Assembly (NCBI RefSeq): GCF_003583925.1
Contig: NZ_QYCN01000005.1
Coordinates: 108,864-168,109, forward strand
Length of the DNA stretch: 59,246 nucleotides
DNA from: Hymenobacter rubripertinctus
GTDB lineage: Bacteria > Bacteroidota > Bacteroidia > Cytophagales > Hymenobacteraceae
Direction of reading: 5' to 3'
In this document: in pieces, positions 16,499-24,124 of the stretch
Layout of the letters: each line of letters opens with the position of its first letter
Position numbering within the stretch: the stretch's first letter is position 1
Notes under the pieces: model-generated
Database searches by the model: none
Seen by the model: the letters and a program-made list of their open reading frames with translations, nothing else
What the model was told of the DNA's origin: nothing
Program-made: the position numbers and the translations under genes

Positions 16499-17809
16499 TT
16501 AGACGGATTCGACGGGCCAGTAAAAACGGACGTCCCGCTGCCACCAGCCCAGACCCTGCAGTACTGGGTGGGCGTAATGGCCCTCCTGAATAAGGGCCTG
16601 CACCATTCTGGCCAGCGCCGTGGGGCGGGGCAGTCCACCGCGCACATCAAACACGCCGGGCTCGTACGAAGCGCCATCCTGGGTCAGCAGGTTATCCCAA
16701 TCAAAGGCCCCCAATAAGGACCACACCGTCAGGGCGCGCACCTGCACACCCTGGGTCCGCAGCCGGTTGGCCGCGTGCCAGCTTTGGTGCAGCCAGCGCA
16801 GCTGCTCTTCCCGCGTGCAGCCCAGGTGCGATTCCGTAATGGCCAGCGGCCTATGGTAACGCTGCCAGGTGTCGCGCAGCAGCCCTTCGAGGCCCCGCAC
16901 GGCCACGCCGCGCACGCGCAGGGCTTCCACGTCCACGTAGGCTGGGTGGTGCAGGCCACTAATTGGCGGTTGCCCAGGATAGCCGGCCAGCACATCGTCC
17001 AGGTATCGCTCGCCGGTTACGTAGTGGTTGATGCCCAGCACGTCGGGCGGCAGCGGCTGGTCGATAAAGGCTTGTAATTCGGCTTCCGCAATGCCATGGC
17101 GGAGCAGGTAGCCCCAGAGCGGATGCGCCGCCGTCACGTGCCCGCCCAGCAAATCGAAGGTGAGCCAGCGGCGGTGGTTCTCAAATTCGGCCTGTTGCGC
17201 CAAAGCCGGCGAACAGTGCGCGTAGCCCAGGTCTTCGGTCTGCACCAGCTGCGCCGCCGGGTTAACTTCCCGAATCGCCAGCATGGCCAGCCGGGTGGCG
17301 TGCAGCTCATTGAGCAGGATGCGCACAAAGGTGGCGTCGTCGCGCCCGTGCGGATACCACAGGCCGTAGAGGCCGCTGAACCGGGCCGTTGTCAGCGGCT
17401 CATTCACGGGCGTGTAGTAGCGCACCCAGGGGTAGCGCTCGGCCACCATCCGGGCGTAGCGGGCCAGGCCGGGGGCAAACGTGGGTTCGTGCAGGGCCGT
17501 GTAGCGCGGGCCGCTGCCGTGGTGAACTAAGCCCACGATGGGTTCAATCTGCAGGGCCTGCAGGCGGGCCAGCCGCTCATCGGGCCATTGCCAATCCGGC
17601 TCGTCGAGGCTGTTGGGGGCTACGTGTTCCCACAGCACCGGGTAGCGCAGCGTACGCAGGCCCAGGGCGGCAAACTGGTCCAGGTCCTCCGGCCGGTGGC
17701 GGTGGCCGCTGCGCGTGAGCTGGTCGGAATAAGCGTCGCCCACGCGTCGGCAGGTGCATTCGACGCCACCCCAGATTTCGGGGTTTGTAGAGGGTCTTAA
17801 ATCTGGCAT
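16499..17809 (-). CDS. Family 1 glycoside-hydrolase-like protein
   Basis: The 436-residue product keeps a (beta/alpha)8 layout with 'LGLRTLRYPVLWEHVAP' near residue 49, the acid/base Glu137 in 'YTPVNEPLTTARFSGLYGLW' and the nucleophile Glu326 in 'LAITESHLG'. It is shorter than typical beta-glucosidases. This subfamily is known mostly as the N-terminal half of fusions with an RmlD-like reductase, and that reductase is the next gene. The natural substrate is not known; a role in surface polysaccharide synthesis is inferred from the partner. No signal peptide is visible, so it probably acts in the cytoplasm. Confidence 0.82.
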   Translation of the reverse strand: MPDLRPSTNPEIWGGVECTCRRVGDAYSDQLTRSGHRHRPEDLDQFAALGLRTLRYPVLWEHVAPNSLDEPDWQWPDERLARLQALQIEPIVGLVHHGSGPRYTALHEPTFAPGLARYARMVAERYPWVRYYTPVNEPLTTARFSGLYGLWYPHGRDDATFVRILLNELHATRLAMLAIREVNPAAQLVQTEDLGYAHCSPALAQQAEFENHRRWLTFDLLGGHVTAAHPLWGYLLRHGIAEAELQAFIDQPLPPDVLGINHYVTGERYLDDVLAGYPGQPPISGLHHPAYVDVEALRVRGVAVRGLEGLLRDTWQRYHRPLAITESHLGCTREEQLRWLHQSWHAANRLRTQGVQVRALTVWSLLGAFDWDNLLTQDGASYEPGVFDVRGGLPRPTALARMVQALIQEGHYAHPVLQGLGWWQRDVRFYWPVESV

Positions 17810-17832
17810 TAATAGGTTAGCAGCTAACGGCC

Positions 17833-17931
17833 TTACGGCTTGGCGGGGTCGCGCGACACCAGCTTTTCTACTATTTCGGTGGAGTAGGAAACGGCAGGCT
17901 TACGCGCGGGCTCTTCCGATTTCTCGGTGAG
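17833..17931 (-). pseudogene. Orphan C-terminal gene tail (33 codons)
   Basis: Between the integrase and the GH1-like gene a short minus-strand frame reads LTEKSEEPARKP, then AVSYSTEIVEKLVSRDPAKP and a stop. It has a TAG immediately upstream and no start codon. Its composition (charged, protein-like) and position suggest the 3' end of a gene whose body was lost, perhaps when the element rearranged. The family is not recognised. Confidence 0.35.
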
Positions 17932-18045
17932 CTATACTGTCAGATTACCGCCAAGGTTCCCTAGGGGCGGGTAGGCCATCCTCCTGTCCGGGGCTGGTTG
18001 CTCCGGCAAGAAGATAGGCTAACAACGACCACCATTGGCCGAAAA

Positions 18046-19374
18046 CTACACCGCCGGCTCTTTATCATACCACTCGCCCAGAATGGCCCGCCAAGCCTCC
18101 AGCACCGCCGGCGCCAATAGTCGCGCCTTGTCCTTGGCGTAGCGGTCCGTCACATCCTCCTCCGCATGCCCGAGCACCAGCTTGGCCAGGGCCTTGTTAC
18201 CGTTGCCCGCCTGCTTGAGCAGCGTGCCGGCCGTGTGCCGCGCCGTGTGCGTCCCGATGACCTGATGAATCGGCCGCCAGTTGTGGACCACCTTGCCGCC
18301 CGTAATCAGCCGGTCGTCCCACTCCCGCGTCAGGCCCGCCTGCTGGGCCACCTCCTTAATCCATTCACCTCGCTGCTGCCAGGTGCGGGCCGGAAACTTC
18401 CAGCCCCACCGCTCCCCGATACGCACGGCAATAGGAGGGAGCGGCACCGCCGCATCGTTGCCCGTCTTGCCCTGCGCGTGCAGCAGTGCCGGCACCGAAG
18501 TACCATCGGCCAGGGGCAGGGATATCCGCTCGCGCTTGTCGAACTTCTCCAGGTCCTCGTACCGCCGCCCGCTGAACAGCTGAAACAGCCACCGGTCCCG
18601 CTCTTCGGCCAGATGCTCTTCTGTGGGCTTCCACCCGATAAGCCGCCGCACCTCTTCAATCTCCAGGTCCAGCTGCGGCGCGTTCTTGGCCGAGTACTGC
18701 AGCCAGGGCATATCCGCCTTTAGGTCCAGTTGCTCCAAGCACTTGCGCAGGCCGGTGAAATGCACCTTGATAGTTGCGTCCGACTTCTGCAGGTCTAGCA
18801 GGTGCTGCTGGTATTCCTTGGCTACTTTCTGCGTAACCTGCTCCGGGCGCAGGTCCGGCTGCCAGCTTTCCATCATCGTAGCCAGCTGGTCGTACTTGCG
18901 CAGCGAGTCCTTGCCCAGGTTACGGTTCTGCTCCTTCCATTCCTCCAGCACCTGCCGGAACGTGCGGCTGTTGTCTGCCTCTTGCGGCACTGGTGTCGCT
19001 GCCTTAACCCTGGCTTCGGGGAACAGCTCGGCCAGCAACGCCTTCTTTTCTACCTTCTGAAACGGAGCCGCATCGAAAAGCCGGTTGAAGGCCCCCAGAA
19101 TATCCCGCTCCCAGTCGCTCAACCGGCCATTGATGGCCACGAAGTCATCATGGCCCCGTAGCACCCGGCCCAGGCCGGCGCTCCACAGCTCCTCCGGCTG
19201 TCCGTGCCTGTCCAGCCGTTGGGGTAGTACCCGCTCGCCGGTATTCTCCTGGATTTCCTGCCCGTGCCAGCGCGCCGTAAGCCGCAGCGGGCAGTAGCCC
19301 TGCTTATCAGCCTCCGCCAGCCGCGGATGCAGCCGGACGCTTATCTTCCTTTTGAACTGCTTTGACTGGTCCAT
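18046..19374 (-). CDS. Tyrosine recombinase (integrase)
   Basis: The 442-residue product has an N-terminal arm-binding region ('ISVRLHPRLAEADKQGYCPL'), a SAM-like core-binding domain (about 135-225) and a catalytic domain with Arg270/271 in 'FSGRRYEDLEKF', His376-x-x-Arg379 in 'GTHTARHTAGTLL', His403 in 'VLGHAEEDVTD' and the nucleophile Tyr412. This is the Bacteroidota-type integrase of phages and conjugative elements. It lies 185 bases from the 3' end of a tRNA-Asn gene and reads away from it, the usual placement for an element integrated at a tRNA. Confidence 0.92.
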   Translation of the reverse strand: MDQSKQFKRKISVRLHPRLAEADKQGYCPLRLTARWHGQEIQENTGERVLPQRLDRHGQPEELWSAGLGRVLRGHDDFVAINGRLSDWERDILGAFNRLFDAAPFQKVEKKALLAELFPEARVKAATPVPQEADNSRTFRQVLEEWKEQNRNLGKDSLRKYDQLATMMESWQPDLRPEQVTQKVAKEYQQHLLDLQKSDATIKVHFTGLRKCLEQLDLKADMPWLQYSAKNAPQLDLEIEEVRRLIGWKPTEEHLAEERDRWLFQLFSGRRYEDLEKFDKRERISLPLADGTSVPALLHAQGKTGNDAAVPLPPIAVRIGERWGWKFPARTWQQRGEWIKEVAQQAGLTREWDDRLITGGKVVHNWRPIHQVIGTHTARHTAGTLLKQAGNGNKALAKLVLGHAEEDVTDRYAKDKARLLAPAVLEAWRAILGEWYDKEPAV

Positions 19375-19520
19375 CGGTCGGGAGAATTGTAGGATGTCGC
19401 CCTGGCTTTCGCCTCAGTTTCCGCCCTGGTTTTCTTCCTAAGGTAGTCTAAGATTATCGGATAGTCAAGCTGATTCCGCAACCAAATATGCCCTGACGGC
19501 AACCAAAAGGGCATAAACGC

Positions 19521-19553
19521 AAAAACACCCGCCGGCTATCGGCGGGTGTTTTT
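19521..19553 (-). terminator. Intrinsic terminator of tRNA-Asn
   Basis: A 14-bp perfect stem (aaaaacacccgccg and complement) with a 5-base loop lies 6 bases past the tRNA 3' end. A and T runs at its two feet make it work in either direction. Confidence 0.85.
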
Positions 19554-19558
19554 ATATG

Positions 19559-19635
19559 TGGCGCTCCCTCCTGGGCTCGAACCAGGGACCCTCTGATTAA
19601 CAGTCAGATGCTCTAACCGGCTGAGCTAAGGAAGC
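19559..19635 (-). tRNA. tRNA-Asn (GTT)
   Basis: The minus strand folds as a full cloverleaf: acceptor stem GCTTCCT with AGGGAGC (one G-U pair), D-arm TAGCTCAGCCGGTTAGAGC, anticodon loop CTGTTAATC with anticodon GTT, and T-arm CCTGG TTCGAGC CCAGG. The discriminator is G and CCA is encoded (19559-19561). The integrase gene lies on the 3' side, so this tRNA is the likely integration target. A Bacteroidota-type promoter is seen upstream and a strong terminator downstream. Confidence 0.95.
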
Positions 19636-19668
19636 GGTTATGGCGGCATTTTTTTGCCGTTGCTGGTG

Positions 19669-19699
19669 CAATATTAGAACAAAGTTCTCGAAGCTGCAA
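19669..19699 (-). promoter_or_regulatory. Putative promoter of tRNA-Asn
   Basis: On the minus strand TTG (19697-19699) is followed after 20 bases by TAATATTG (19669-19676), one mismatch from the Bacteroidota -7 box TAnnTTTG at the normal spacing. It lies 33 bases before the tRNA. Confidence 0.5.
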
Positions 19700-19731
19700 C
19701 TATGCGTTTCAAAAAAGTTGATGCTTCTTTT

Positions 19732-20178
19732 TTAGTTCGTGATTGTCAGGTTATTGCCGGACAGGGCGGTATTGTACCGTCGGAGCGGTAGCGTGGCGGG
19801 TCCTCCCTGGGGCTGGCCCGTGAAGCTGAACCGCGACTGGCAGCACGGGTCATGGAGCTGAATCAATTGGCTGATGAAGACCCGGGCACAGGTGTCCTGG
19901 GGTTGGTAAGGGCAGTTACGGTCGAAGGCCAGATAGGTGCTGGCGTTTTGCCGGACGACGATCAGGCCCCGCACGCCGCCCTTGTGGTATACAGCTCCGT
20001 TGTCGAAGCGCAGGCTGGCATTCTGCTGGTCGGTGAGCACCAGCAACTCGTTCACGGCGGCCAGCGGAATCTGGGGCTGCACGGTGCTGCCCGAGTTGCA
20101 GGCCATGAGGGTCAACAGCAAGCCCGGAAGCAGGGTAGCCACTATGGTCGTATGGCGAAACAGGTGGGAAACGGGCAT
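19732..20178 (-). CDS. Rieske-like lipoprotein lacking canonical cluster ligands
   Basis: From the ATG at 20178 the product is 148 residues. It starts with a lipoprotein signal (MPVSHLFRHTTIVATLLPGL, lipobox LMAC with Cys near residue 27). The mature part has 'LIVVRQNASTYLAFDRNCPY', 'DTCARVFI', 'HDPCCQSRFSFTGQ', 'GGPATLPLRRYNTAL' and 'GNNLTITN'. The order of strands is that of a Rieske domain, but the Cys-x-His pairs are not both kept: the first site reads NCPYQP and the second PCCQS. I infer a Rieske fold that may no longer hold a [2Fe-2S] cluster. It is predicted to be anchored in an envelope membrane. Confidence 0.65.
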   Translation of the reverse strand: MPVSHLFRHTTIVATLLPGLLLTLMACNSGSTVQPQIPLAAVNELLVLTDQQNASLRFDNGAVYHKGGVRGLIVVRQNASTYLAFDRNCPYQPQDTCARVFISQLIQLHDPCCQSRFSFTGQPQGGPATLPLRRYNTALSGNNLTITN

Positions 20179-20252
20179 TAGAGAAATCAGATGGGGGGCG
20201 GTTGGACCGCCAGAACATGCGTTGCGACCCAAATGGTGCGACCGGCCGGGGT

Positions 20253-21170
20253 TTACGTTGCGGCGGGGTAGTCGTAGAAGCCCCGGCCCGACTTGCGGCC
20301 GTGGTGGCCGGCATCTACTTTCTGCTGCTGCAAACGGCTGGGCCGGAACTTGGCGTCGTAGTGAAAGGCCTCGTACATAGCCGCCGTGACGAGGTAGTTG
20401 CTATCGACCCCAATCAGGTCCATGAGGCGGAAAGGTCCCATGCGGAAGCCAGCCGATTCCAGCAGCTCATCCGTCACCTCCACGGAGGCTACCTGCTCCT
20501 CCGCTATCTTCAGTCCTTCCACGTAGTAGTGGCGCGCTACCCGGTTCACGATGAAGCCCGGCGCGTCGGCGGCGCGCACGGGGCGCTTGCCGAGCTGTTC
20601 GGCCAGCGCGTACATGGCATCGGCCACGGCGGGCGCGGTGGCCACGCCGCTGATAACTTCCACCAGCTTCATAATGGGGGCCGGATTGAAGAAGTGCAGA
20701 CCCACCACGCGCTCCGGGTGCGGAATACCCGCTGCCAGGCGCGTGATGGGCAGCGACGACGTGTTGGAGGCAAAAATAGTGGTGGCCGGGTTTTGTCGGG
20801 TCAGGTTCTGAAACAGCTGCTGCTTCACGTCCAGCCTCTCCACCACGGCCTCCACAATCAGGTCGGCTTGCACCTGGGTCAGGTCAGCCGTGAGGGTGAG
20901 GCGGGCCAGGGCGGCTTCGCGGTCGGCGGGCGTTATTTTCTGCTTCTCCACCAGCTTGCCCAGCCCCGCCGCAATGGCCTGTTGGGCCTTGGGCAGCATA
21001 TCGGCGTTGATATCGAAGAGAATTGTAGGCAAGCCATGCTGCACGCACACCTGCGCGATGCCCAGGCCCATCGTGCCTGCCCCCACAATGGCCACGGTGC
21101 TAATGGAGGGACCAGGGGCCGGGTGGCGGGCGGACGAGGAAGCAGACGAAGTGGGATGGGAAGCGGACAT
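20253..21170 (-). CDS. 3-hydroxyacyl-CoA dehydrogenase (3-hydroxybutyryl-CoA dehydrogenase type)
   Basis: From the ATG at 21170 the product is 305 residues. After a 23-residue Ser/Pro-rich leader comes the NAD-binding 'VAIVGAGTMGLGIAQVCVQH', then 'ADLIVEAVVERLDVKQQLFQ', 'TIFASNTSSLPITRLAAG' with the substrate Ser, 'RVVGLHFFNPAPIMKLVEVI' with the catalytic His, and the C-terminal domain with 'DAPGFIVNRVARHYYVEGL'. It oxidises 3-hydroxyacyl-CoA to 3-oxoacyl-CoA with NAD in fatty-acid or butyrate metabolism. It lies 67 bases after pheS on the same strand; a functional link is not expected. Confidence 0.92.
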   Translation of the reverse strand: MSASHPTSSASSSARHPAPGPSISTVAIVGAGTMGLGIAQVCVQHGLPTILFDINADMLPKAQQAIAAGLGKLVEKQKITPADREAALARLTLTADLTQVQADLIVEAVVERLDVKQQLFQNLTRQNPATTIFASNTSSLPITRLAAGIPHPERVVGLHFFNPAPIMKLVEVISGVATAPAVADAMYALAEQLGKRPVRAADAPGFIVNRVARHYYVEGLKIAEEQVASVEVTDELLESAGFRMGPFRLMDLIGVDSNYLVTAAMYEAFHYDAKFRPSRLQQQKVDAGHHGRKSGRGFYDYPAAT

Positions 21171-21237
21171 GGGAGTCGGGCGGGAATAAAGTGACGATAA
21201 GTGGCTAAAGCAGGGCCGTAAATCCTTCGTGCCCCTC

Positions 21238-22293
21238 TTACTGAAGGCCTTCGAACTGGCGCAGGAAGCGCAGGTCGTTTTCGGTGAACAAGCGCAGATC
21301 CTTAACCTGATACTTGAGCATCGTGATGCGCTCGATGCCCATGCCCCAGGCGTAGCCCGAGTAGCGCTCCGGATCAATGCCCGACTGCTCCAGCACGGCC
21401 GGATCGACCATGCCGCTGCCGCCGATTTCGACCCAGCCGGTACCCTTGCAGATGTTGCAGCCCTGGCCTTTGCAAATCAGGCAGGTGATGTCGATTTCGG
21501 CTGAAGGCTCGGTGAAGGGAAAGAACGAGGGCCGGAAGCGCACCTGCACATCGGCGCCGAACAGCTCCTGCACGAAGTAGTAAACTGTCTGCTTGAGGTC
21601 GGCGAAGCTCACGTTTTCGTCAATGAACAGGGCCTCCACCTGATGGAACATCATGTGGGCGCGCGCCGAAATAGCTTCGTTGCGGTACACCCGGCCAGGC
21701 ATAATGCTGCGGATGGGCGGCTTCTGAGACTTCATCACGCGCACCTGTACCGGGCTGGTGTGGGTGCGCAGCAGGTAGCTGGGAGCCGGGGCCTGCTCGC
21801 CCGGTATCGGCGCGCTTTTCACGAAAAAGGTGTCCTGCATATCGCGGGCGGGGTGGTTTTCGGGAAAGTTGAGGGCCGTGAAGTTGTGCCAGTCGTCCTC
21901 GATCTCCGGTCCTTCGGCCACGTTGAAGCCGATACGGGCCAGGATGCGCACGATTTCCTCGCGCACTAGACTCAGCGGGTGGCGGGTGCCCAGCGCCTGG
22001 GGCACGGCGGGCAGCGTGTAGTCGAAGGTGGGGTTAGCGGGGGCGTTGACAGTGGCCGATTCCAGCTGCTGCTGGCGCTCCTCGAAGCGGGCGACGGCCA
22101 GCTGCTTGAGTTGGTTGAGCTCCTGGCCCACCGCCCGGCGGTCCGGCGGGTCCACGGTTTTGAGCTGGTCGAACAGGTCGGCCAGCTGGCCCTTGCGGCC
22201 GGTATAGGCAATGCGGAACTGGTCGAGCTGTTCCGCCGTGGTCAGGTCGTAGGCTTCAATTTCCAACCGTACCCGGGCAATGGTTTCCTGCAT
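21238..22293 (-). CDS. pheS: Phenylalanine-tRNA ligase alpha subunit
   Basis: From the second of two adjacent ATGs (22293) the product is 351 residues. The N-terminal coiled coil (about 1-85) is followed by the class II synthetase core: 'GTRHPLSLVREEIVRILARI' with 'GFNVAEGPEIE', 'NFPENHPARDMQDTFFV', 'LLRTHTSPVQVRVM', 'GRVYRNEAISARAHMMFHQV' with 'EALFIDE', and the last motif 'YAWGMGIERITMLKY'. It charges tRNA-Phe together with PheT, whose gene is not in the window. The second ATG is preferred because the -7 box TACCTTTG lies just upstream. Confidence 0.95.
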   Translation of the reverse strand: MQETIARVRLEIEAYDLTTAEQLDQFRIAYTGRKGQLADLFDQLKTVDPPDRRAVGQELNQLKQLAVARFEERQQQLESATVNAPANPTFDYTLPAVPQALGTRHPLSLVREEIVRILARIGFNVAEGPEIEDDWHNFTALNFPENHPARDMQDTFFVKSAPIPGEQAPAPSYLLRTHTSPVQVRVMKSQKPPIRSIMPGRVYRNEAISARAHMMFHQVEALFIDENVSFADLKQTVYYFVQELFGADVQVRFRPSFFPFTEPSAEIDITCLICKGQGCNICKGTGWVEIGGSGMVDPAVLEQSGIDPERYSGYAWGMGIERITMLKYQVKDLRLFTENDLRFLRQFEGLQ

Positions 22294-22300
22294 CATCCTG

Positions 22301-22308
22301 CAAAGGTA
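22301..22308 (-). promoter_or_regulatory. -7 promoter box of pheS
   Basis: TACCTTTG matches the Bacteroidota -7 consensus TAnnTTTG, 7 bases before the chosen pheS start, which would give a very short leader. No good -33 TTG is seen at 19-21 bases. Confidence 0.4.
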
Positions 22309-22504
22309 GGCTGATTGCGGATTGTTGCGGAAGCAATGCTTTAGAACACGACCAGGGCGGGGTATCCAAAAAGCTGGTACGGTTGCTGCAAAGTCGGCCC
22401 GCAGCACAGGCCCGCAGCTAGCGGCCGTGGGGTAGCACCCGCCAGATGGCTGCGGCCCCGGTTCAACCAGACCACCGGCCTTCACCTGCACTAAATCATT
22501 CTGT

Positions 22505-23050
22505 ATGAAACAGTTATTCTTCGCCGCAGCCGTAGCTATCGGCCTCCTCAGTGCGTCTCAGGTGCAGGCGCAATCCAGCAAAAAAGCAACGGTTCAGCCG
22601 CCCACCAACACCAGCGTGGCCCCCGCCGCCCGTGCTGCCGCCGACGACTGGGGCTGGAGTGCGGGCTGGGGCGACGCCCGTGCCGAGCGCCCCGTGCCCA
22701 CCCATCCGTCAACGGCCGATTCGCTGGCTGCCGTTTCCGCCGACCCGATGATGCAGTCTCTGGGGGCCATGCTGGCTCCCGGCATGAATACGGCTCCCTA
22801 CCGGGGCGCGAGTACCGACTACCACGGCCGGCCGGTTGCCCGGGGTAAATCGTACCGGCCCCGGTCGGTGCGGGTGGTCCAAACCGACCCGATGATGCAG
22901 TCTTCGGGGGCCATGCTGGCTCCCGGCATGAATACGGCTCCCTACCGGGGCGCGAGTACCGACTACCACGGCCGGCCCTTGCGACAGCCCACTCCAGAGG
23001 TAGCCCTTAACCTCCCCGCTACCAACCCGGCTGTGGTGGCAGGCTGGTAA
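22505..23050 (+). CDS. Exported protein with tandem GAMLAPG repeats
   Basis: The 181-residue product has a signal peptide (MKQLFFAAAVAIGLLSASQV, cut after QAQ). After a disordered linker containing 'DDWGWSAGWGD' come two copies of a 31-residue unit: DPMMQS-x-GAMLAPGMN followed by TAPYRGASTDYHGRP. The units are 93 bp each and 91 of 93 bases match, so the duplication is recent. The next gene encodes a relative that carries one diverged unit and the same DDWG start. No known domain is recognised. The pattern suggests an extracytoplasmic structural or binding module. Confidence 0.7.
   Translation: MKQLFFAAAVAIGLLSASQVQAQSSKKATVQPPTNTSVAPAARAAADDWGWSAGWGDARAERPVPTHPSTADSLAAVSADPMMQSLGAMLAPGMNTAPYRGASTDYHGRPVARGKSYRPRSVRVVQTDPMMQSSGAMLAPGMNTAPYRGASTDYHGRPLRQPTPEVALNLPATNPAVVAGW
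22741..22833 (+). repeat. 93-bp coding direct repeat, copy 1
   Basis: This differs from copy 2 (22885-22977) at two adjacent bases only. It encodes the DPMMQS-GAMLAPG unit; 51 bp of unique sequence separate the copies. Confidence 0.9.
22885..22977 (+). repeat. 93-bp coding direct repeat, copy 2
   Basis: See copy 1 at 22741-22833. The reading frame is kept across both copies, so unit number could change by recombination without breaking the gene. Confidence 0.9.
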
Positions 23051-23376
23051 GCTCCGTGCTCCCCACACCCCGAATGGCCCGGCCAGGGGGGCAGATGGCC
23101 GAATGACCGTTGACCCAAAAAGATGCCCGCGGAGCCGGCCGGGGCCGTCTTTGATCGACTTGCTACTGGCCCCGGACCGGGGCCAGCAAGAAAAACGGAA
23201 CGTTAGCCGGGAGACAGTCGTTAGGTAATAGTCGGATAATCTGTTGATTATCCGCAAACATAATCTGCGGGGAACTTCCCGGCTAGCGTCGCGTTCTGCC
23301 AAAATATGGGGCAGGTATTTCGGACCCGCACGGGGCACCGTACCTTCGCGCCAACAACCTGTTTATCATCTTCTTC
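23051..23376 (+). other. Intergenic region with two hairpins
   Basis: No gene is seen. A 10-bp GC-rich stem (ctggccccgg, 23166-23186) may end the preceding transcript although no T-run follows it. A second perfect inverted repeat of 9 bp (cggataatc, loop tgtt, 23233-23254) is AT-rich and lies 120 bases before the next start, where an operator would be expected. A -7-like TACCTTCG sits near 23340, one mismatch from consensus. Confidence 0.4.
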
Positions 23377-24033
23377 ATGACTCGTCAAATTCTTCCTTTG
23401 CTGCTGATTGGTGGCCTTCTGATAGCCGCTCCTGCCGTAGCCCAAAAGAAAAAAGCGGGGGACGACTGGGGCTCCTCCGATGGCTGGGGCGCTTCGGCAC
23501 CCAAGAAAGCAGCCCCGGCCAAGGCGGCTGCCGATAAAACGGCCGCTACCAAAACGGCTATGCCCGTTGCCGAACCTGCCGCTGCCACTACGGCCCCGGC
23601 GGCGGGTGCGGGTGCGTGGGGTGGCGCTGCCGGCGCGGCTTCCGCAGCGCCAGCTCCTGAAAGCCAGCCTATTGGGGCTAGCTTGGCCCCGGGCTTCACG
23701 GCTGCCCCTTCCCGACGGGTAACCACCGACTACCGGGGCCGTCCACTGGCCCCGTACGTGCGGCGTTCGGTCCGCTCGGTTGATATTGCGCCCCCGGCCC
23801 CGGCTCCGTTGCCCGTAATGGCCCCGGAACCTGAGCCTGAACCAGTGGTAGTGGCGGCTCCTGCCGCTCCCAAAGCCACGGCTACCAAAACGGCCGCCGC
23901 TTCGGCCGGCACCAAAAGTAGCGGTACTACCGCTGCCAAGAAAAGCGTTGCTCCGGCGGCGGCTCCCGCTAAAAAGGCCGCTCCAGCTAAGAAGGCAGAT
24001 GATGCCTGGGGCGGGGGTGGCAGCGGCTGGTAA
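23377..24033 (+). CDS. Exported Ala/Pro/Lys-rich protein with one GASLAPG unit
   Basis: The 218-residue product has a signal peptide (MTRQILPLLLIGGLLIAAPA, cut after AVAQ). The mature protein begins 'KKKAGDDWGSSDGWGASAPK', like its neighbour. It contains 'GASLAPGFTAAPSRRVTTDY' then RGRPLAP, a diverged form of the neighbour's repeated unit. The rest is low-complexity Ala/Pro/Lys, ending 'KKADDAWGGGGSGW', so a D-D-x-W-G motif stands at both ends of the mature chain. It is probably largely disordered. The paralogous pair is set apart from surrounding genes by hairpins. Confidence 0.65.
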   Translation: MTRQILPLLLIGGLLIAAPAVAQKKKAGDDWGSSDGWGASAPKKAAPAKAAADKTAATKTAMPVAEPAAATTAPAAGAGAWGGAAGAASAAPAPESQPIGASLAPGFTAAPSRRVTTDYRGRPLAPYVRRSVRSVDIAPPAPAPLPVMAPEPEPEPVVVAAPAAPKATATKTAAASAGTKSSGTTAAKKSVAPAAAPAKKAAPAKKADDAWGGGGSGW

Positions 24034-24055
24034 CGGCTATTGCTTCACTCAGACC

Positions 24056-24108
24056 GATAAACGAAGAACGCCCATCTGGTGATACCAGATGGGCGTTCTT
24101 CGTTTATC
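24056..24108. terminator. Bidirectional terminator, 25-bp perfect stem
   Basis: A perfect 25-bp inverted repeat with a 3-base loop stands between two convergent genes (stops at 24033 and 24125). AT-rich bases at the foot give short U-tracts both ways. Confidence 0.85.
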
Positions 24109-24124
24109 AACGTTAAGCCGCCCG

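Noticed and set aside
1..18045. A second copy of the tRNA-Asn 3' end marking the left attachment site
   Set aside because: Reading through the region I found no convincing copy of the tRNA end, so the left end of the element is presumed to lie outside the window.
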